Source of the DNA: Chloroflexota bacterium
GTDB taxonomy: Bacteria; Chloroflexota; Anaerolineae; Anaerolineales; UBA4823
Direction of reading: 5' to 3'
Length of the DNA: 64,000 nt
Assembly (NCBI GenBank): GCA_029782365.1
Contig: JAKOUW010000160.1
Location: 310,001 to 374,000, forward strand
A program made the position numbers and the translations under genes. Positions 17,181-26,231 of the stretch are shown piece after piece. The first letter of the stretch is position 1. Each line of letters opens with the position of its first letter. The notes under the pieces are model-generated. The model worked only from the letters and a program-made list of their open reading frames with translations. It was not told the DNA's origin and did no database searches.

Positions 17181-17618
17181 TCAGGAAAGTTGAGAAGTGC
17201 AGTTAGGGCAGCGCGTAGCTTTGAGCGGGATAGCTGAAGCGCAGTAAGGGCAGTCCTTCGTTGTGGGGGCAGCGGGAGCGGGAGCAGGTTTGGCTGCCAT
17301 CCGGTTGACCGTGCGCACAATCAGGAAAATTACGAAGGCGATGATCAGGAAGTTGATGATGTTTTGGATAAAATTGCCATAAGCCAGCACAGCTCCACCG
17401 GCATCGCGGGCGGCTTTGAGCGAGGCATATGTTTTTCCGTCCAGGGCGACGAGCAGATCAACAAAGCTGACTTTGCCAAGCACCAGGCCGATGACGGGCA
17501 TGAGGATATCGTTGACCAGCGATGAGACAATTGCGCCAAAAGCTCCACCGATGATCACACCCACTGCCAGATCGATGACATTGCCACGCATGACGAATTT
17601 CTTGAACTCTTCTAACAT
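17181..17618 (-). CDS. mscL: Large-conductance mechanosensitive channel with C-terminal zinc ribbon
   Basis: A 145-residue membrane protein. The N-terminal [27 protein letters not shown] is the MscL signature and first helix, and a second helix lies at about 80-103. The usual amphipathic C-terminal helix is replaced or extended by a short Ala/Pro linker and a CxxC-X11-CxxC ribbon (CPYC and CPNC). The channel opens under membrane tension and releases solutes on osmotic downshift. A strong ribosome site (AAGGAGG) precedes the ATG. It has its own promoter and terminator, so it is probably monocistronic. Confidence 0.93.
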   Translation of the reverse strand: MLEEFKKFVMRGNVIDLAVGVIIGGAFGAIVSSLVNDILMPVIGLVLGKVSFVDLLVALDGKTYASLKAARDAGGAVLAYGNFIQNIINFLIIAFVIFLIVRTVNRMAAKPAPAPAAPTTKDCPYCASAIPLKATRCPNCTSQLS

Positions 17619-17654
17619 GTCTTCCTCCTTGAGTCTAAATTGATATTTGCGAAT

Positions 17655-17683
17655 ATTATACCATTTATCTAATTTTCTCTTAA
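17655..17683 (-). promoter_or_regulatory. Promoter of mscL
   Basis: On the minus strand TTAAGA (17683-17678) and TATAAT (17660-17655) are separated by 17 bp. The start codon lies about 37 nt beyond the -10 box. The -35 box overlaps the stop of the upstream symporter gene. Confidence 0.6.
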
Positions 17684-19068
17684 TCCGAACTGGAAGGTCC
17701 TAAATTTCCCTTCATCTCCAGCTTTCGGCGAATTTCTGCATGTTTTTCGCGCGTGATTGGATATGCCCAAACGGCAATGAAACTGAGCAAGACAATCACT
17801 GCGCTGACAGGGCCGATCAGGAAACGAATCGTTAGTAATGCAGACGCTGGTTGGGCGGGGTTGGGAACATCGGGTGTAGCGTTGATATAGCCCGACAGCT
17901 CCAGTGCCCAACCTGAAATGAACAACCCCAGCGCCAAACCCATCTTTTGCAGGAAAACGAAAAAACCATAATAGACGCCTTCACGGCGTTGGCCTGTCTC
18001 CAATTGATCTAACTCAACCACGTCCGGAATCATACTCCAGGGCACCAGATAACCCACAGAAATTCCTATGCCGGCGACCGCGGCCAGGATAAAGGTCAAG
18101 ACAGTTTGGCCTGGCTGCAAGAAAAATAAGCCAAGCAGCGCGAATACAAAGAAACCGGCTCCCAGGTAATAGATATTCTTCTTGCCAATCCGATCACTCA
18201 CTTTCGCCCAAATTAAAACCCAGATGAAGGAGGAGAATTGAATTGCCAATAATAAAAAGCTGAACACACTCATATCCAGCTTGATCCAATCTTTGGTAAA
18301 GATTTGCAAATTATTCTGGGCAAATTGGATTGCCAACCACGAAAGGAGGTAAATGATTGTCACCAGGACGAATGCCCTGTTCCGAAAAACGATCTTAAGA
18401 CCTTCGAGCATTCCCGGCCCTTCTTCGACCTTGGCATTCACGGCAAAATCCGGTTCTCGTGTTCCGAAAAACGTGATGAAACAAGGCGCGGCAATGGCGA
18501 AAGCCCAAATAGCGGCGCTGATGGTGTATCCCAGACGAGGATCTTGAGGGTACAAACTGACAATGATTCCATGGAAAAATGCTGCCAGCACGCCGCCCAA
18601 GATGGAAAAGCTCATGCGAACCGACGATAACCTCGTGCGTTCATCGTAATCCTGCGTTAGTTCAGCTGTCAACGCAGCGTAGGGAACATTAATCGCTGTG
18701 AAGGCTGTATCCAGCAAAAGCGCGATAATCAGATAATACCAGAACAAACCTGTTTCATTGAGGGGCGGTACAATCCACTGCAGGAAAAAAGCCAGTCCAA
18801 AAGGGATGGCGGCAAACAGCAGCCAAGGCCTGCGCCTTCCGAATTTACTCACTGTGCGATCCGTCAGCCAGCCTACCAAAGGATCATTGACAGCATCCCA
18901 GATTTTGGCGATCAGAAAGATATTGCCTGCTGTTCCAGGGCGCAGACCAGCCACGTTAATTAAGAAGTTGAGCAGGAAAAAACCGTTGATCGCTGTGACG
19001 ATGGCCGCGCCAAGGTCGCCTGCGCCATATGCGAGCTTGGTTTTTGTACTGAGACGGGTTGTACTCAT
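17680..19068 (-). CDS. GPH-family sugar:cation symporter (MelB-like MFS protein)
   Basis: A 462-residue polytopic protein with about 12 membrane helices. The N-terminal [25 protein letters not shown] region, the [21 protein letters not shown] loop and FGRRRPWLL are hallmarks of the glycoside-pentoside-hexuronide:cation symporters. It probably imports a sugar or glycoside with Na+ or H+. No glycosidase gene lies beside it, so the substrate cannot be guessed. The ribosome site CAGGAG is well placed. The patatin-like gene upstream on the same strand ends 30 bp before it. Confidence 0.88.
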   Translation of the reverse strand: MSTTRLSTKTKLAYGAGDLGAAIVTAINGFFLLNFLINVAGLRPGTAGNIFLIAKIWDAVNDPLVGWLTDRTVSKFGRRRPWLLFAAIPFGLAFFLQWIVPPLNETGLFWYYLIIALLLDTAFTAINVPYAALTAELTQDYDERTRLSSVRMSFSILGGVLAAFFHGIIVSLYPQDPRLGYTISAAIWAFAIAAPCFITFFGTREPDFAVNAKVEEGPGMLEGLKIVFRNRAFVLVTIIYLLSWLAIQFAQNNLQIFTKDWIKLDMSVFSFLLLAIQFSSFIWVLIWAKVSDRIGKKNIYYLGAGFFVFALLGLFFLQPGQTVLTFILAAVAGIGISVGYLVPWSMIPDVVELDQLETGQRREGVYYGFFVFLQKMGLALGLFISGWALELSGYINATPDVPNPAQPASALLTIRFLIGPVSAVIVLLSFIAVWAYPITREKHAEIRRKLEMKGNLGPSSSD

Positions 19069-19098
19069 AGTATCTCCTGAAACGTGCGAATTCGTTTT

Positions 19099-21030
19099 TT
19101 ATAACCCCGCAGGCGGGGTTGGGATATCCCATATCTGGCGAAAATCATCTTCGCTTTCCAGGCCGAGTTGCTGCGCTGTTCTTCTCAGCCGGTAATGTTC
19201 ATATAACAGGTTAGCCAGGGCGCGCATGCGGCGGCGCTCTTCAGGGAAGGTCAGGTTTTGTGTGTCGAAGATAATATGTAAAAAATTGATGTGCGGTCCC
19301 AGGTTATAAGTATGCCCATCTGGTTCATCCAGGTGGATGTTGAGCTGGTTGGTTAGATTTTGGTCCAGGCAGGCTGCAAACAATCCAATATCGTAGAAGG
19401 TGCCGCCGCCATCTGTGTAAAGCTGCCCGTTTAGAGCAGTTGGTTGGATATAGGTGTTCATGCTCCAGCCAGCGATCATGGCACGCAGGATTGCAGCAGA
19501 CTGCACCTGGATGACGCGCCCGGCGAAGCGCATTTTTCGCTCGGGAGAAGTCATACCCAAGAAATCACTGAAACCGTCCGCGCGCGCAGTTACAATCGTC
19601 ATGGGCAGTTGGATATCATCGAAAGTCAAGGAATCTGGATGAACAACTCCGGTGTAAGCTGCCAGTCGTTCACGTAGAAAATTTTCTAATGGATTCAGGT
19701 TCGCCCAGCCGCTCCAAAACCTGGCAGGATTTTTGTTGAGTTCGGCGATCCTGGCTGGTGTGCAGGCGGCCATGAATTCTTCCAGATCTTTCAAAGCTCG
19801 CTGGGCGGCCGGACAGTACAGCCCGGGATGGCGTCTGGCGGCTACCTCAACCGCATGGAAGAAGCCATTTAAGACGCCGGCTGATACGCCATAGATTTGT
19901 TGGATATGACCGCCTCCCAGGCGAAAACCCTGGTTGACTGCCCGTGCGGCAGTCAAGCCTCCCAGGATCCCTGAAAACCCACCGGCGCCGTAGATGATAT
20001 TCGCCGGTTCGTCGAACGGAAATGAATCAAATTGGCCGGCCAGCAGAGCTTCAAAACGGGCCAATAATACCTGGCGGTTGGCAACCGATTCACGCATATT
20101 CGTTGCCGCCTCTGTGCTGCCGATGTACGGCAGGTCAATGTGCCGGATTGTAGGATAAACGGCGGCTGCCTGCCCTCCTTCAGGAGGCACCCTGGAAAAA
20201 TCATTGACCAACTGCTGAAGTGCACGATGCCTTTGCCACAAATCAGCATAATACTCGGCCAGGAAACTCTGATTTTGCTCGGCCTGGGAATGCATGATGA
20301 AGGATGATGTGAACCAATTGATTGTCCAACGGCGCACGGGTGTATATGGTAGTCGGCGCAGAATTGGGCGTGGATCACTGGCTTGGAGGTCAATGATCCA
20401 GGCAACTGCATTGCTGGCAGCAGGGCGGCAGTCGTAAACCCATTTGTCGTTGACAGGTGTGGGTGAGGTGGACAGCAGTGTGCTAAGCGAGGCGATCACT
20501 GCATCCAGGATGAGCGCATCACATGGTGGCCCAATATGCACAAAAGGGTAATCGCACTGCAAGCTTTCGTCAGGAAGCCCATGTAACGTCGGGATTGCAT
20601 CGTGGTCGATGGCGCAAAAATAAACCGGAACACCCAATTCGCTGATCCGAAAATCAGTGCGCCCAGAATGGTTTTGCAGGAATTGGCTGAGCCAGCGGCG
20701 CAGCGGGCGGAGATTATAAAATCCGTACCAGGGGTTGAGGTTGAGTGACCGAATTTGCCAGCTGCGGTGATTGGTCAGGAACAGGCGAAGATCAGCCAAA
20801 GCCCCTTTCGCCTTGCCCCATTTTTCAGGCCATCGCCTGGCGGCCAATTCCAGGGTAAAAGCCAGGGCAACCAGGTTTCCACCGGACAACCCAAACACTC
20901 GTCCCACAGGTTGGTCTGCCAGGAGCAGTTTCTCTGCCCAAGCTAATTCTTCAAGGATCTTTGAAATATCACCCAGTTTCGCAGATTGAAAGACGATGGA
21001 TGGGTCAGGCGGCATACATAAGTGTAGCAT
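19099..21030 (-). CDS. Tandem patatin-like phospholipase-related protein
   Basis: About 643 residues built from two patatin-like halves. The second half (from about residue 340) has the oxyanion segment GAGGFSG, the nucleophile elbow GVSAG and the dyad TDGGG. The first half repeats the pattern around the elbow (GLSGG, then a matching LELAARRWP to VEVAARRHP helix and an NLNP-type segment). However, its oxyanion loop is lost and its Asp site reads YDCRP. This suggests an internal duplication with a degenerate first copy. No signal peptide is visible, so it is probably cytoplasmic, acting on lipid esters. The ATG at 21030 is my choice; a GTG at 21039 in the same frame lies at the edge of the glnS terminator. 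The ribosome site is weak. Confidence 0.75.
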   Translation of the reverse strand: MLHLCMPPDPSIVFQSAKLGDISKILEELAWAEKLLLADQPVGRVFGLSGGNLVALAFTLELAARRWPEKWGKAKGALADLRLFLTNHRSWQIRSLNLNPWYGFYNLRPLRRWLSQFLQNHSGRTDFRISELGVPVYFCAIDHDAIPTLHGLPDESLQCDYPFVHIGPPCDALILDAVIASLSTLLSTSPTPVNDKWVYDCRPAASNAVAWIIDLQASDPRPILRRLPYTPVRRWTINWFTSSFIMHSQAEQNQSFLAEYYADLWQRHRALQQLVNDFSRVPPEGGQAAAVYPTIRHIDLPYIGSTEAATNMRESVANRQVLLARFEALLAGQFDSFPFDEPANIIYGAGGFSGILGGLTAARAVNQGFRLGGGHIQQIYGVSAGVLNGFFHAVEVAARRHPGLYCPAAQRALKDLEEFMAACTPARIAELNKNPARFWSGWANLNPLENFLRERLAAYTGVVHPDSLTFDDIQLPMTIVTARADGFSDFLGMTSPERKMRFAGRVIQVQSAAILRAMIAGWSMNTYIQPTALNGQLYTDGGGTFYDIGLFAACLDQNLTNQLNIHLDEPDGHTYNLGPHINFLHIIFDTQNLTFPEERRRMRALANLLYEHYRLRRTAQQLGLESEDDFRQIWDIPTPPAGL

Positions 21031-21038
21031 AATTTCCA

Positions 21039-21082
21039 CGAAACAAAAAAACAGCGGTTGTGTGCCGCTGTCTTTTGTTTCG
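21039..21082 (-). terminator. Rho-independent terminator after glnS
   Basis: The minus strand shows a stem ACAGCGG/CCGCTGT with a 7-nt loop, directly followed by seven T residues. Outer A/T pairs (CGAAACAAAA with TTTTGTTTCG) extend the fold. It starts 8 nt after the glnS stop. Confidence 0.85.
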
Positions 21083-21089
21083 TAATCAT

Positions 21090-22772
21090 CTATGCTTTGT
21101 TGATTTTTGCCCAGGTATCGCGCAGGGTAATCGTCTGGTTAAACACGGGTTTGTCAGATGTTGAGTCGAGATCAACACAGAAATAACCTTTTCGTTCAAA
21201 CTGATAGCTCGTCTCCGGAGCTGCGCCAGCCAGGCTGGGTTCTAACTTGCAGTGTGACAAAACTTGCATTGAAGCCGGGTTAATATAATCCAGGTATGTT
21301 TTGCCTTCTTCAGGTTTGCCAGGGTTGGGTATGGTGAATAAGCGGTCATAAACACGAATTTCTGCGTCCAGGGCGAAAGGCGCGGCGACCCAATGGATCG
21401 TACCCTGCACTTTGCGGCCGTCTTTCGGCTGGGCTCCAGCCGAATCGGCGTCATAGGTACAATGAATCTCCTGGATCTGCCCGGTTTGAGGGTTCTTTAA
21501 ATAATTTTCACACTTGATGATGTAGCCATAGCGCAGGCGAACCTCACGCCCAGGCGCCAGGCGAAAATATTTCGGCGGTGGGGTTTCCATGAAGTCTTCC
21601 TGCTCGATATATATCTCGCGCGCAAACGGAATTTTGCGCGTGCCTCGAGATGGATCTTCGGGGTGGTTCAAACCCTCGAATTCTTCCACTTTGCCTTCTG
21701 GGAAATTCGTGATCACCACTTTCAAAGGATTTATAACGCCCATCACCCGCTGCGCGCTGCGGTTTAGCTCTTCGCGCACCAGGAATTCTAATAAGGAAAT
21801 ATCCACCAGGTTTTCTTTTTTTGAGACTCCAATTTGCTCAATAAACTTACGCACAGCAGATGGCGGGAAACCGCGCCGGCGCATACCGCAAAGCGTAGGC
21901 ATGCGCGGGTCATCCCAGCCGCGCACAAAGCCCTTTTCCACCAACTGTTTCAGGAACCGTTTGCTTAGGATCGTATATGTAACGTTCAGCCGGGAGAATT
22001 CCATCTGCCTGGTGCGGAAAATATCCAATTCTTCCAGGAACCATTCATAGAGCGGACGGTGATCTTCGTAAGCCAGGTCGCACAAAGAGTGGGTGATGCC
22101 CTCGATGGAATCGGATTGGCCATGAGCGAAATCATACATCGGATAGATGCACCACTTGTCCCCTGTCCGATGATGCGAGGCGTGAAGGATGCGATACATG
22201 ACCGGATCGCGCAGATTCATATTCCCCGAGCTCATATCGATCTTGGCGCGCAAAACGCGTGCGCCATCTGGGAAATCGCCGCTGCGCATGCGTTGGAAAA
22301 GATCCAGGTTTTCTTCGATGGTCCGATCCCGGTAAGGACTGTTAATGCCAGGTTCGGTTAGAGTGCCGCGGTATTCGCGTATCTGATCGGGGCTGAGATC
22401 GTCCACATAGGCTTTGCCTTTCTGAATCAGCCTCAAAGCGAATTGGTATAACTGTTCAAAATAATCGGAAGCGTAAAATTCACGATCTTCCCAATCATAG
22501 CCCAACCAGTGAATATCTCGTTTGATGGCTTCGACATATTCAACATCTTCTTTTACCGGGTTGGTATCATCAAAGCGAAGGTTGGTTTTACCGCCAAAGG
22601 CCAACGCAGTGCCAAAATCCACATAGATGGCTTTGGCATGCCCGATATGCAGATAGCCATTCGGCTCTGGTGGAAAGCGAGTGTGTACTTTGGAAAAACG
22701 TCCCAATTTGAGGTCTTCTGCGACTGCTTCGAGAATAAAATTCCCAGAGGTGGTTTCTGATTGATCCGTCAT
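21090..22772 (-). CDS. glnS: Glutaminyl-tRNA synthetase
   Basis: A 560-residue class I synthetase of normal bacterial GlnRS length. It shows the HIGH region [15 protein letters not shown], the KMSKS-equivalent TILSKRFL, the DDPRMPTL motif and a C-terminal anticodon-binding beta-barrel with the VQGTIHWV segment. These choose GlnRS over the related GluRS. It charges tRNA-Gln directly, so this organism need not rely on GatCAB for Gln-tRNA. The ribosome site CAGGAG is strong. A tRNA-Gln(CUG) gene lies 88 bp upstream on the same strand, and a terminator follows. Confidence 0.96.
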   Translation of the reverse strand: MTDQSETTSGNFILEAVAEDLKLGRFSKVHTRFPPEPNGYLHIGHAKAIYVDFGTALAFGGKTNLRFDDTNPVKEDVEYVEAIKRDIHWLGYDWEDREFYASDYFEQLYQFALRLIQKGKAYVDDLSPDQIREYRGTLTEPGINSPYRDRTIEENLDLFQRMRSGDFPDGARVLRAKIDMSSGNMNLRDPVMYRILHASHHRTGDKWCIYPMYDFAHGQSDSIEGITHSLCDLAYEDHRPLYEWFLEELDIFRTRQMEFSRLNVTYTILSKRFLKQLVEKGFVRGWDDPRMPTLCGMRRRGFPPSAVRKFIEQIGVSKKENLVDISLLEFLVREELNRSAQRVMGVINPLKVVITNFPEGKVEEFEGLNHPEDPSRGTRKIPFAREIYIEQEDFMETPPPKYFRLAPGREVRLRYGYIIKCENYLKNPQTGQIQEIHCTYDADSAGAQPKDGRKVQGTIHWVAAPFALDAEIRVYDRLFTIPNPGKPEEGKTYLDYINPASMQVLSHCKLEPSLAGAAPETSYQFERKGYFCVDLDSTSDKPVFNQTITLRDTWAKINKA

Positions 22773-22860
22773 GTTTGAGCTCTCCTGTTTTACTGACGTA
22801 CAAGCCTACATTTTACAAAATAGCACCCTGGTATTACGACAGGGTGCTGGGTGAAAAAGG

Positions 22861-22931
22861 CTGGGGGCAAAGGATTCGAACCTCTATACACAGATCCAGA
22901 GTCTGTTGTCCTGCCATTGGACGAGCCCCCA
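22861..22931 (-). tRNA. tRNA-Gln (anticodon CUG)
   Basis: The minus strand from 22931 folds as a cloverleaf. The acceptor is TGGGGGC with GCCCCCA, the D-stem GTCC/GGAC, the anticodon stem ACAGA/TCTGT around loop CTCTGGA (anticodon CTG), and the T-arm AGAGG-TTCGAAT-CCTTT. The discriminator base is G. The 5' U and G73 match known tRNA-Gln identity features. The CCA end is not encoded (the genome reads CCT). Confidence 0.93.
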
Positions 22932-22948
22932 AGGCGTCGCTCGGGTTG

Positions 22949-22977
22949 ATTTTAGCATGTTCAGATGGAATTGTCTA
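22949..22977 (-). promoter_or_regulatory. Promoter of tRNA-Gln (and possibly glnS)
   Basis: On the minus strand TAGACA (22977-22972) and TAAAAT (22954-22949) are 17 bp apart, and the tRNA starts 17 nt beyond the -10 box. I see no terminator between the tRNA and glnS, so read-through into glnS is possible. Confidence 0.65.
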
Positions 22978-22996
22978 TGGAGCATGCCTCTTCGTG

Positions 22997-23002
22997 TATA
23001 AT
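22997..23002 (+). promoter_or_regulatory. -10 box (TATAAT) directly before the spermidine-synthase-like gene
   Basis: A perfect TATAAT ends 8 nt before the ATG at 23011. The expected transcription start would fall at or within 2-3 nt of the start codon, so the mRNA is likely leaderless. The best -35 candidate, TTGTCT at 22971, has a long 20-bp spacer. Confidence 0.5.
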
Positions 23003-23010
23003 CTTGCCCT

Positions 23011-24567
23011 ATGCGGAAATTTCTTTATTTTACGGTGTTCATCACCGGATTGGCTACATTAGGCGTGGAATTTTCAGCCGAGCGCCTGGTTGGCGCCACC
23101 TTTGGCACCAGCAACCTGGTTTGGGCCAGCATCATCGGCTTAATCCTGGTTTTCCTGGCGATCGGTTACCGGATTGGTGGGCGCTGGGCAGACCGGTCTC
23201 CTCTCCCTGCTACATTGTACAGCATCATCGCCTGGAGCGGTTTTTCGGCTGGGATCGTGCCGCTCATTTCGAGACCTGTGCTGCGCCTGGCTGCCGATGC
23301 TTTCGATGCCCTATCGGTAGCGGTGTTAGCAGGTTCGTTTGCGGCTGTCTTTGTGCTGTTAGCTGCTCCGGTCATCCTGATGGGCATGGTTTCGCCGTTT
23401 GCCCTGCGTTTAAGCGTTGTCGATTCGCGCATGGCAGGCCGGATTTCGGGCGATCTTTCCTTCAGCGCCACGGCTGGCTCGTTCATCGGTACATTTTTAC
23501 CGGGTTTGCTGCTTGTCCCCTGGATTGGCACAGCCCGCACTTTCTTGCTCTTCAGCGCCATCCTGGTGTTGTTGGGCGTGGGCGGTTTAGCAGCTTTCGT
23601 CTCGTGGAAACGCGCCCTGGCGCATAGTTGGATGCTGGTAGCTCTGTTGCTGGTACTGTTGTTTGGTTTGGGTGGTGGGCAAAAAGCCAGCGCAGGCCAG
23701 ATTTATGAAACCGAATCGGCTTACAACTACATACAGGTGCTGGACAAAGATGGTTTCACCGTTTTGCGTCTGAATGAAGGCCAGGGAGTTCACTCAGTTT
23801 ATCGGGCAGACATCCTGGATTATCGAGGCCCATGGGAGCAAGTCCTGGCTGCGCCTTTTTTTAACTCAGCGCCGTTCAGCCCACAGCAAGTCGAATCCAT
23901 AGCCATTGTCGGGTTGGCAGCGGGCACGGTTGCGCGCCAGGCGACCGCTGTGTTTGGCCCGATTCCTATCGATGGGTTCGAAATCGACCCTAAGATTGTT
24001 GAAGTGGGAAGACGTTTTTTTGATATGAATATGCCGAACCTGACTGCCCGGGTTGAAGATGGGCGGTGGGGATTGGAACATTCCAATCGGCGTTATACCA
24101 TCATCAGCGTTGATGCTTACCGCCCCCCGTATATACCTTTCCACCTGACGACCCGCGAATTCTTCACCATCGCCCACGATCATTTACAGGAGGATGGGGT
24201 GCTGGTCATCAATGTCGGGCGCTCGCCCACAGACCGCCGGCTGGTAGATGATTTGTCAGCTACACTGCTCAGCATTTTTCCAAGTGTGCATATCATGGAC
24301 GTGCCGGAATCTTTTAACTCCATTATCTATGCTTCCAACCAACCTACGGAAATGAGTAACCTGGCAGCCAACCTGGCAATCCTCGAACAGAGCAAGACGA
24401 TCCACCCTTTGTTGCTAGAATCGCTGCGCCGCGTGGTGACCAACCAACAGCCGACCCCTCAAAACGGAATTGTTTTTACGGATGACTTGTCTCCAATTGA
24501 GTGGATCACGAACAGCATGGTTTTAAGATTTGTTTTATCAGATGAAATGCAAAGCCTGCCGAAATGA
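23011..24567 (+). CDS. Fused membrane protein / spermidine-synthase-like protein
   Basis: A 518-residue protein. The N-terminal 215 residues form about seven membrane helices (GVEFSAERLVGATFGTS, LLVPWIGTARTFLLF). The C-terminal half is a Rossmann methyltransferase-like domain of the polyamine aminopropyltransferase type, with the nucleotide site IAIVGLAAGTVARQ, the acidic residue in GFEIDPKIVEVGR, and TDDLSPIEW near the end. Proteins with this fusion are common but their reaction is unproven. I see no clear catalytic Asp pair as in SpeE, so spermidine synthesis is doubtful. No ribosome site precedes the ATG; a -10 box ends 8 nt upstream. A TIGR01906 gene follows after 12 bp. Confidence 0.82.
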   Translation: MRKFLYFTVFITGLATLGVEFSAERLVGATFGTSNLVWASIIGLILVFLAIGYRIGGRWADRSPLPATLYSIIAWSGFSAGIVPLISRPVLRLAADAFDALSVAVLAGSFAAVFVLLAAPVILMGMVSPFALRLSVVDSRMAGRISGDLSFSATAGSFIGTFLPGLLLVPWIGTARTFLLFSAILVLLGVGGLAAFVSWKRALAHSWMLVALLLVLLFGLGGGQKASAGQIYETESAYNYIQVLDKDGFTVLRLNEGQGVHSVYRADILDYRGPWEQVLAAPFFNSAPFSPQQVESIAIVGLAAGTVARQATAVFGPIPIDGFEIDPKIVEVGRRFFDMNMPNLTARVEDGRWGLEHSNRRYTIISVDAYRPPYIPFHLTTREFFTIAHDHLQEDGVLVINVGRSPTDRRLVDDLSATLLSIFPSVHIMDVPESFNSIIYASNQPTEMSNLAANLAILEQSKTIHPLLLESLRRVVTNQQPTPQNGIVFTDDLSPIEWITNSMVLRFVLSDEMQSLPK

Positions 24568-24579
24568 AAGGTAAATAAA

Positions 24580-25305
24580 ATGACCCCTTCTCCTTCCGTC
24601 CAACGGATCATCAGCATTTTACTCACCGGGTTGGTGCCCGTATTGCTGGCCCTGGGCGCGGTGAGAGCTGTATTGGCTCCCTGGTATGTCGAGGTGGAAT
24701 ATCGTATGCCTGGCTTCCCGGCTGATTTCTATGGTTTTACCCAGGCGGATCGTTTGAAGTATTCGAAAATTGCCTTAGATTATTTGGTGAATAATGCGGG
24801 CATCTCTTTTTTGGGGGATTTACATTTCCCGGATGGTCAGATGGCGCCGATGGATTCATGCCAATTTATCCAGGATTACGATGGTGACTGCACCCGGATG
24901 TACAATAACCGCGAGCTGAAACATATGGTGGATGTAAAACTGGTGTTAGGAAAAATAATCAACGTGTTTTATGGACTGGTGATCGCCGTCGGATTGTTTG
25001 GTGTGTGGGCATGGCGTGGCAAATGGCTGCCTTCTTATTTACGGGGCTTAGGAAGGGGTGGATGGCTCACAGTGGGCCTGATTGTCTTCATCCTCGCCTT
25101 TGTGGTGCTGGCTTTCTATCCCTTTTTTACTTTCTTTCACAATATATTCTTCGAATCGGGCACATGGACGTTTTATTGGTCAGATACTTTGATCCGCCTT
25201 TTTCCCGGTCGCTTCTGGCAGGATACTTTCATTTGGGTGGGAGGCATGGCCGCGCTGGCGGGTCTACTTTTAGGTCTCGGTTTCGCCCCTGTGCGGCGAA
25301 AATAA
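24580..25305 (+). CDS. TIGR01906 / DUF1461 family integral membrane protein
   Basis: A 241-residue protein with membrane helices at about residues 8-30, 122-142, 157-180 and 212-235. A large external loop contains the family pattern ALDYLV, FLGDL and YNNRELKHMVDVK. The family is of unknown function and widespread in Gram-positive-type bacteria. It has a reasonable ribosome site (GAAAGG) and follows the spermidine-synthase-like gene closely, which suggests coexpression. Two Cys in the loop (SCQF and DCTR) could form a disulfide. Confidence 0.8.
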   Translation: MTPSPSVQRIISILLTGLVPVLLALGAVRAVLAPWYVEVEYRMPGFPADFYGFTQADRLKYSKIALDYLVNNAGISFLGDLHFPDGQMAPMDSCQFIQDYDGDCTRMYNNRELKHMVDVKLVLGKIINVFYGLVIAVGLFGVWAWRGKWLPSYLRGLGRGGWLTVGLIVFILAFVVLAFYPFFTFFHNIFFESGTWTFYWSDTLIRLFPGRFWQDTFIWVGGMAALAGLLLGLGFAPVRRK

Positions 25306-25307
25306 AA

Positions 25308-25332
25308 ACAGGCCGGGATTTGCCCGGCCTGT
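25308..25332. terminator. Terminator between the convergent TIGR01906 and gpmA genes
   Basis: A 10-bp perfect stem (ACAGGCCGGG with CCCGGCCTGT) has a 5-nt loop. On the minus strand it is followed by TTTATTTT, so it ends gpmA transcripts well. On the plus strand the tail is not U-rich and termination would be weaker. Confidence 0.8.
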
Positions 25333-25336
25333 GAAT

Positions 25337-26092
25337 CTACTTTGCTTTGCCCTGGTTGGCAACGGCTTCAGCGGCTTTGCGAACCGCCTCTTCGTCTGCC
25401 AGGTAGTAGTGATTGAGCGGTTTTAGATCCGTATCCAGCTCATAAACCAGCGGAATGCCGGTTGGGATATTCAGTCCAACGATTTCGTTATCAGAGATAT
25501 TATCCAAGTACTTCACCAAAGCGCGCAGGCTGTTGCCGTGAGCGGCGATCAGCACGCGCTTGCCAGACTTAATGGTGGGGGCAATCGTGCTGTGCCAATA
25601 AGGAAGCATGCGGTTGACAGTATCCTTCAGGCATTCACTGGCAGGTAAATCTTTGGGATCCATTCCTTTATAGCGAGGATCAAACCGGGGGTGGCGGGGA
25701 TCTTCGAGATCGAGGGCAGGCGGGGGTACATCGTAACTGCGCCGCCACAACTTAACCTGTTCCTCGCCAAACTTGACGGCCATTTCGGCTTTATTCAAGC
25801 CCTGCAGTGAGCCGTAATGGCGTTCATTGAGCTGCCAGGCGTTGGTAACCGGCAGCCATTCCAGGCCCATTTCTTCCATCACGATCCATAACGTTTTGAT
25901 GGCACGCTTGAGTGTGGAAGTGTAAGCCAGATCGAAAGTGAATCCTTTGGATTTTAGCGCCTGGCCAGCAGTGTGCGCTTCTTGCACACCGCGTTCTGTC
26001 AGGTCAACATCGGTCCAACCGGTGAAGCGGTTTTCCAGGTTCCAGATGCTTTCACCATGCCGGATGAGTACGAGAGTATATGCTGCGGACAT
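25337..26092 (-). CDS. gpmA: 2,3-bisphosphoglycerate-dependent phosphoglycerate mutase
   Basis: A 251-residue glycolytic enzyme that interconverts 3- and 2-phosphoglycerate. The phosphohistidine motif [10 protein letters not shown], then [29 protein letters not shown] and [15 protein letters not shown] are the dPGM signatures, all intact. A ribosome site (CAGGAG) lies 11 nt before the ATG. The C-terminus has a short Ala/Lys-rich tail. It is followed by its own terminator and preceded by a hairpin repeat, so it is probably transcribed alone. Confidence 0.96.
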   Translation of the reverse strand: MSAAYTLVLIRHGESIWNLENRFTGWTDVDLTERGVQEAHTAGQALKSKGFTFDLAYTSTLKRAIKTLWIVMEEMGLEWLPVTNAWQLNERHYGSLQGLNKAEMAVKFGEEQVKLWRRSYDVPPPALDLEDPRHPRFDPRYKGMDPKDLPASECLKDTVNRMLPYWHSTIAPTIKSGKRVLIAAHGNSLRALVKYLDNISDNEIVGLNIPTGIPLVYELDTDLKPLNHYYLADEEAVRKAAEAVANQGKAK

Positions 26093-26121
26093 AAATTCAG
26101 GCTCCTGATGGTTTACATGGA

Positions 26122-26160
26122 TAGGGGCGGGTGATGCACCGGAGTGCTTACCCGCCCCTA
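26122..26160. repeat. Palindromic G/C-rich hairpin element between the sugar ABC ATPase and gpmA
   Basis: An 11-bp perfect inverted repeat (TAGGGGCGGGT with ACCCGCCCCTA) with a 17-nt loop. It sits between two minus-strand genes. The shape recalls dispersed REP-like elements, but only one copy is in this window, and it has no U tract on the minus strand. It may also slow or end transcription of the ABC gene. Confidence 0.5.
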
Positions 26161-26231
26161 CCCTGTTCTGGTGAGTTTCGAAGATGAGGGCGCCATGCGA
26201 AGCTGCAATTGGCGCTCTCTCTTGAAAGTTT

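Noticed and set aside
19103-19120. Terminator after the patatin gene
   Set aside because: The 8-bp stem overlaps the stop codon region but is followed on the minus strand by an A-rich rather than a U-rich tail.
22965-23627. A 220-codon plus-strand frame overlapping the spermidine-synthase-like gene
   Set aside because: It covers the same DNA in another frame, is Cys/Arg-rich and shows no family pattern.
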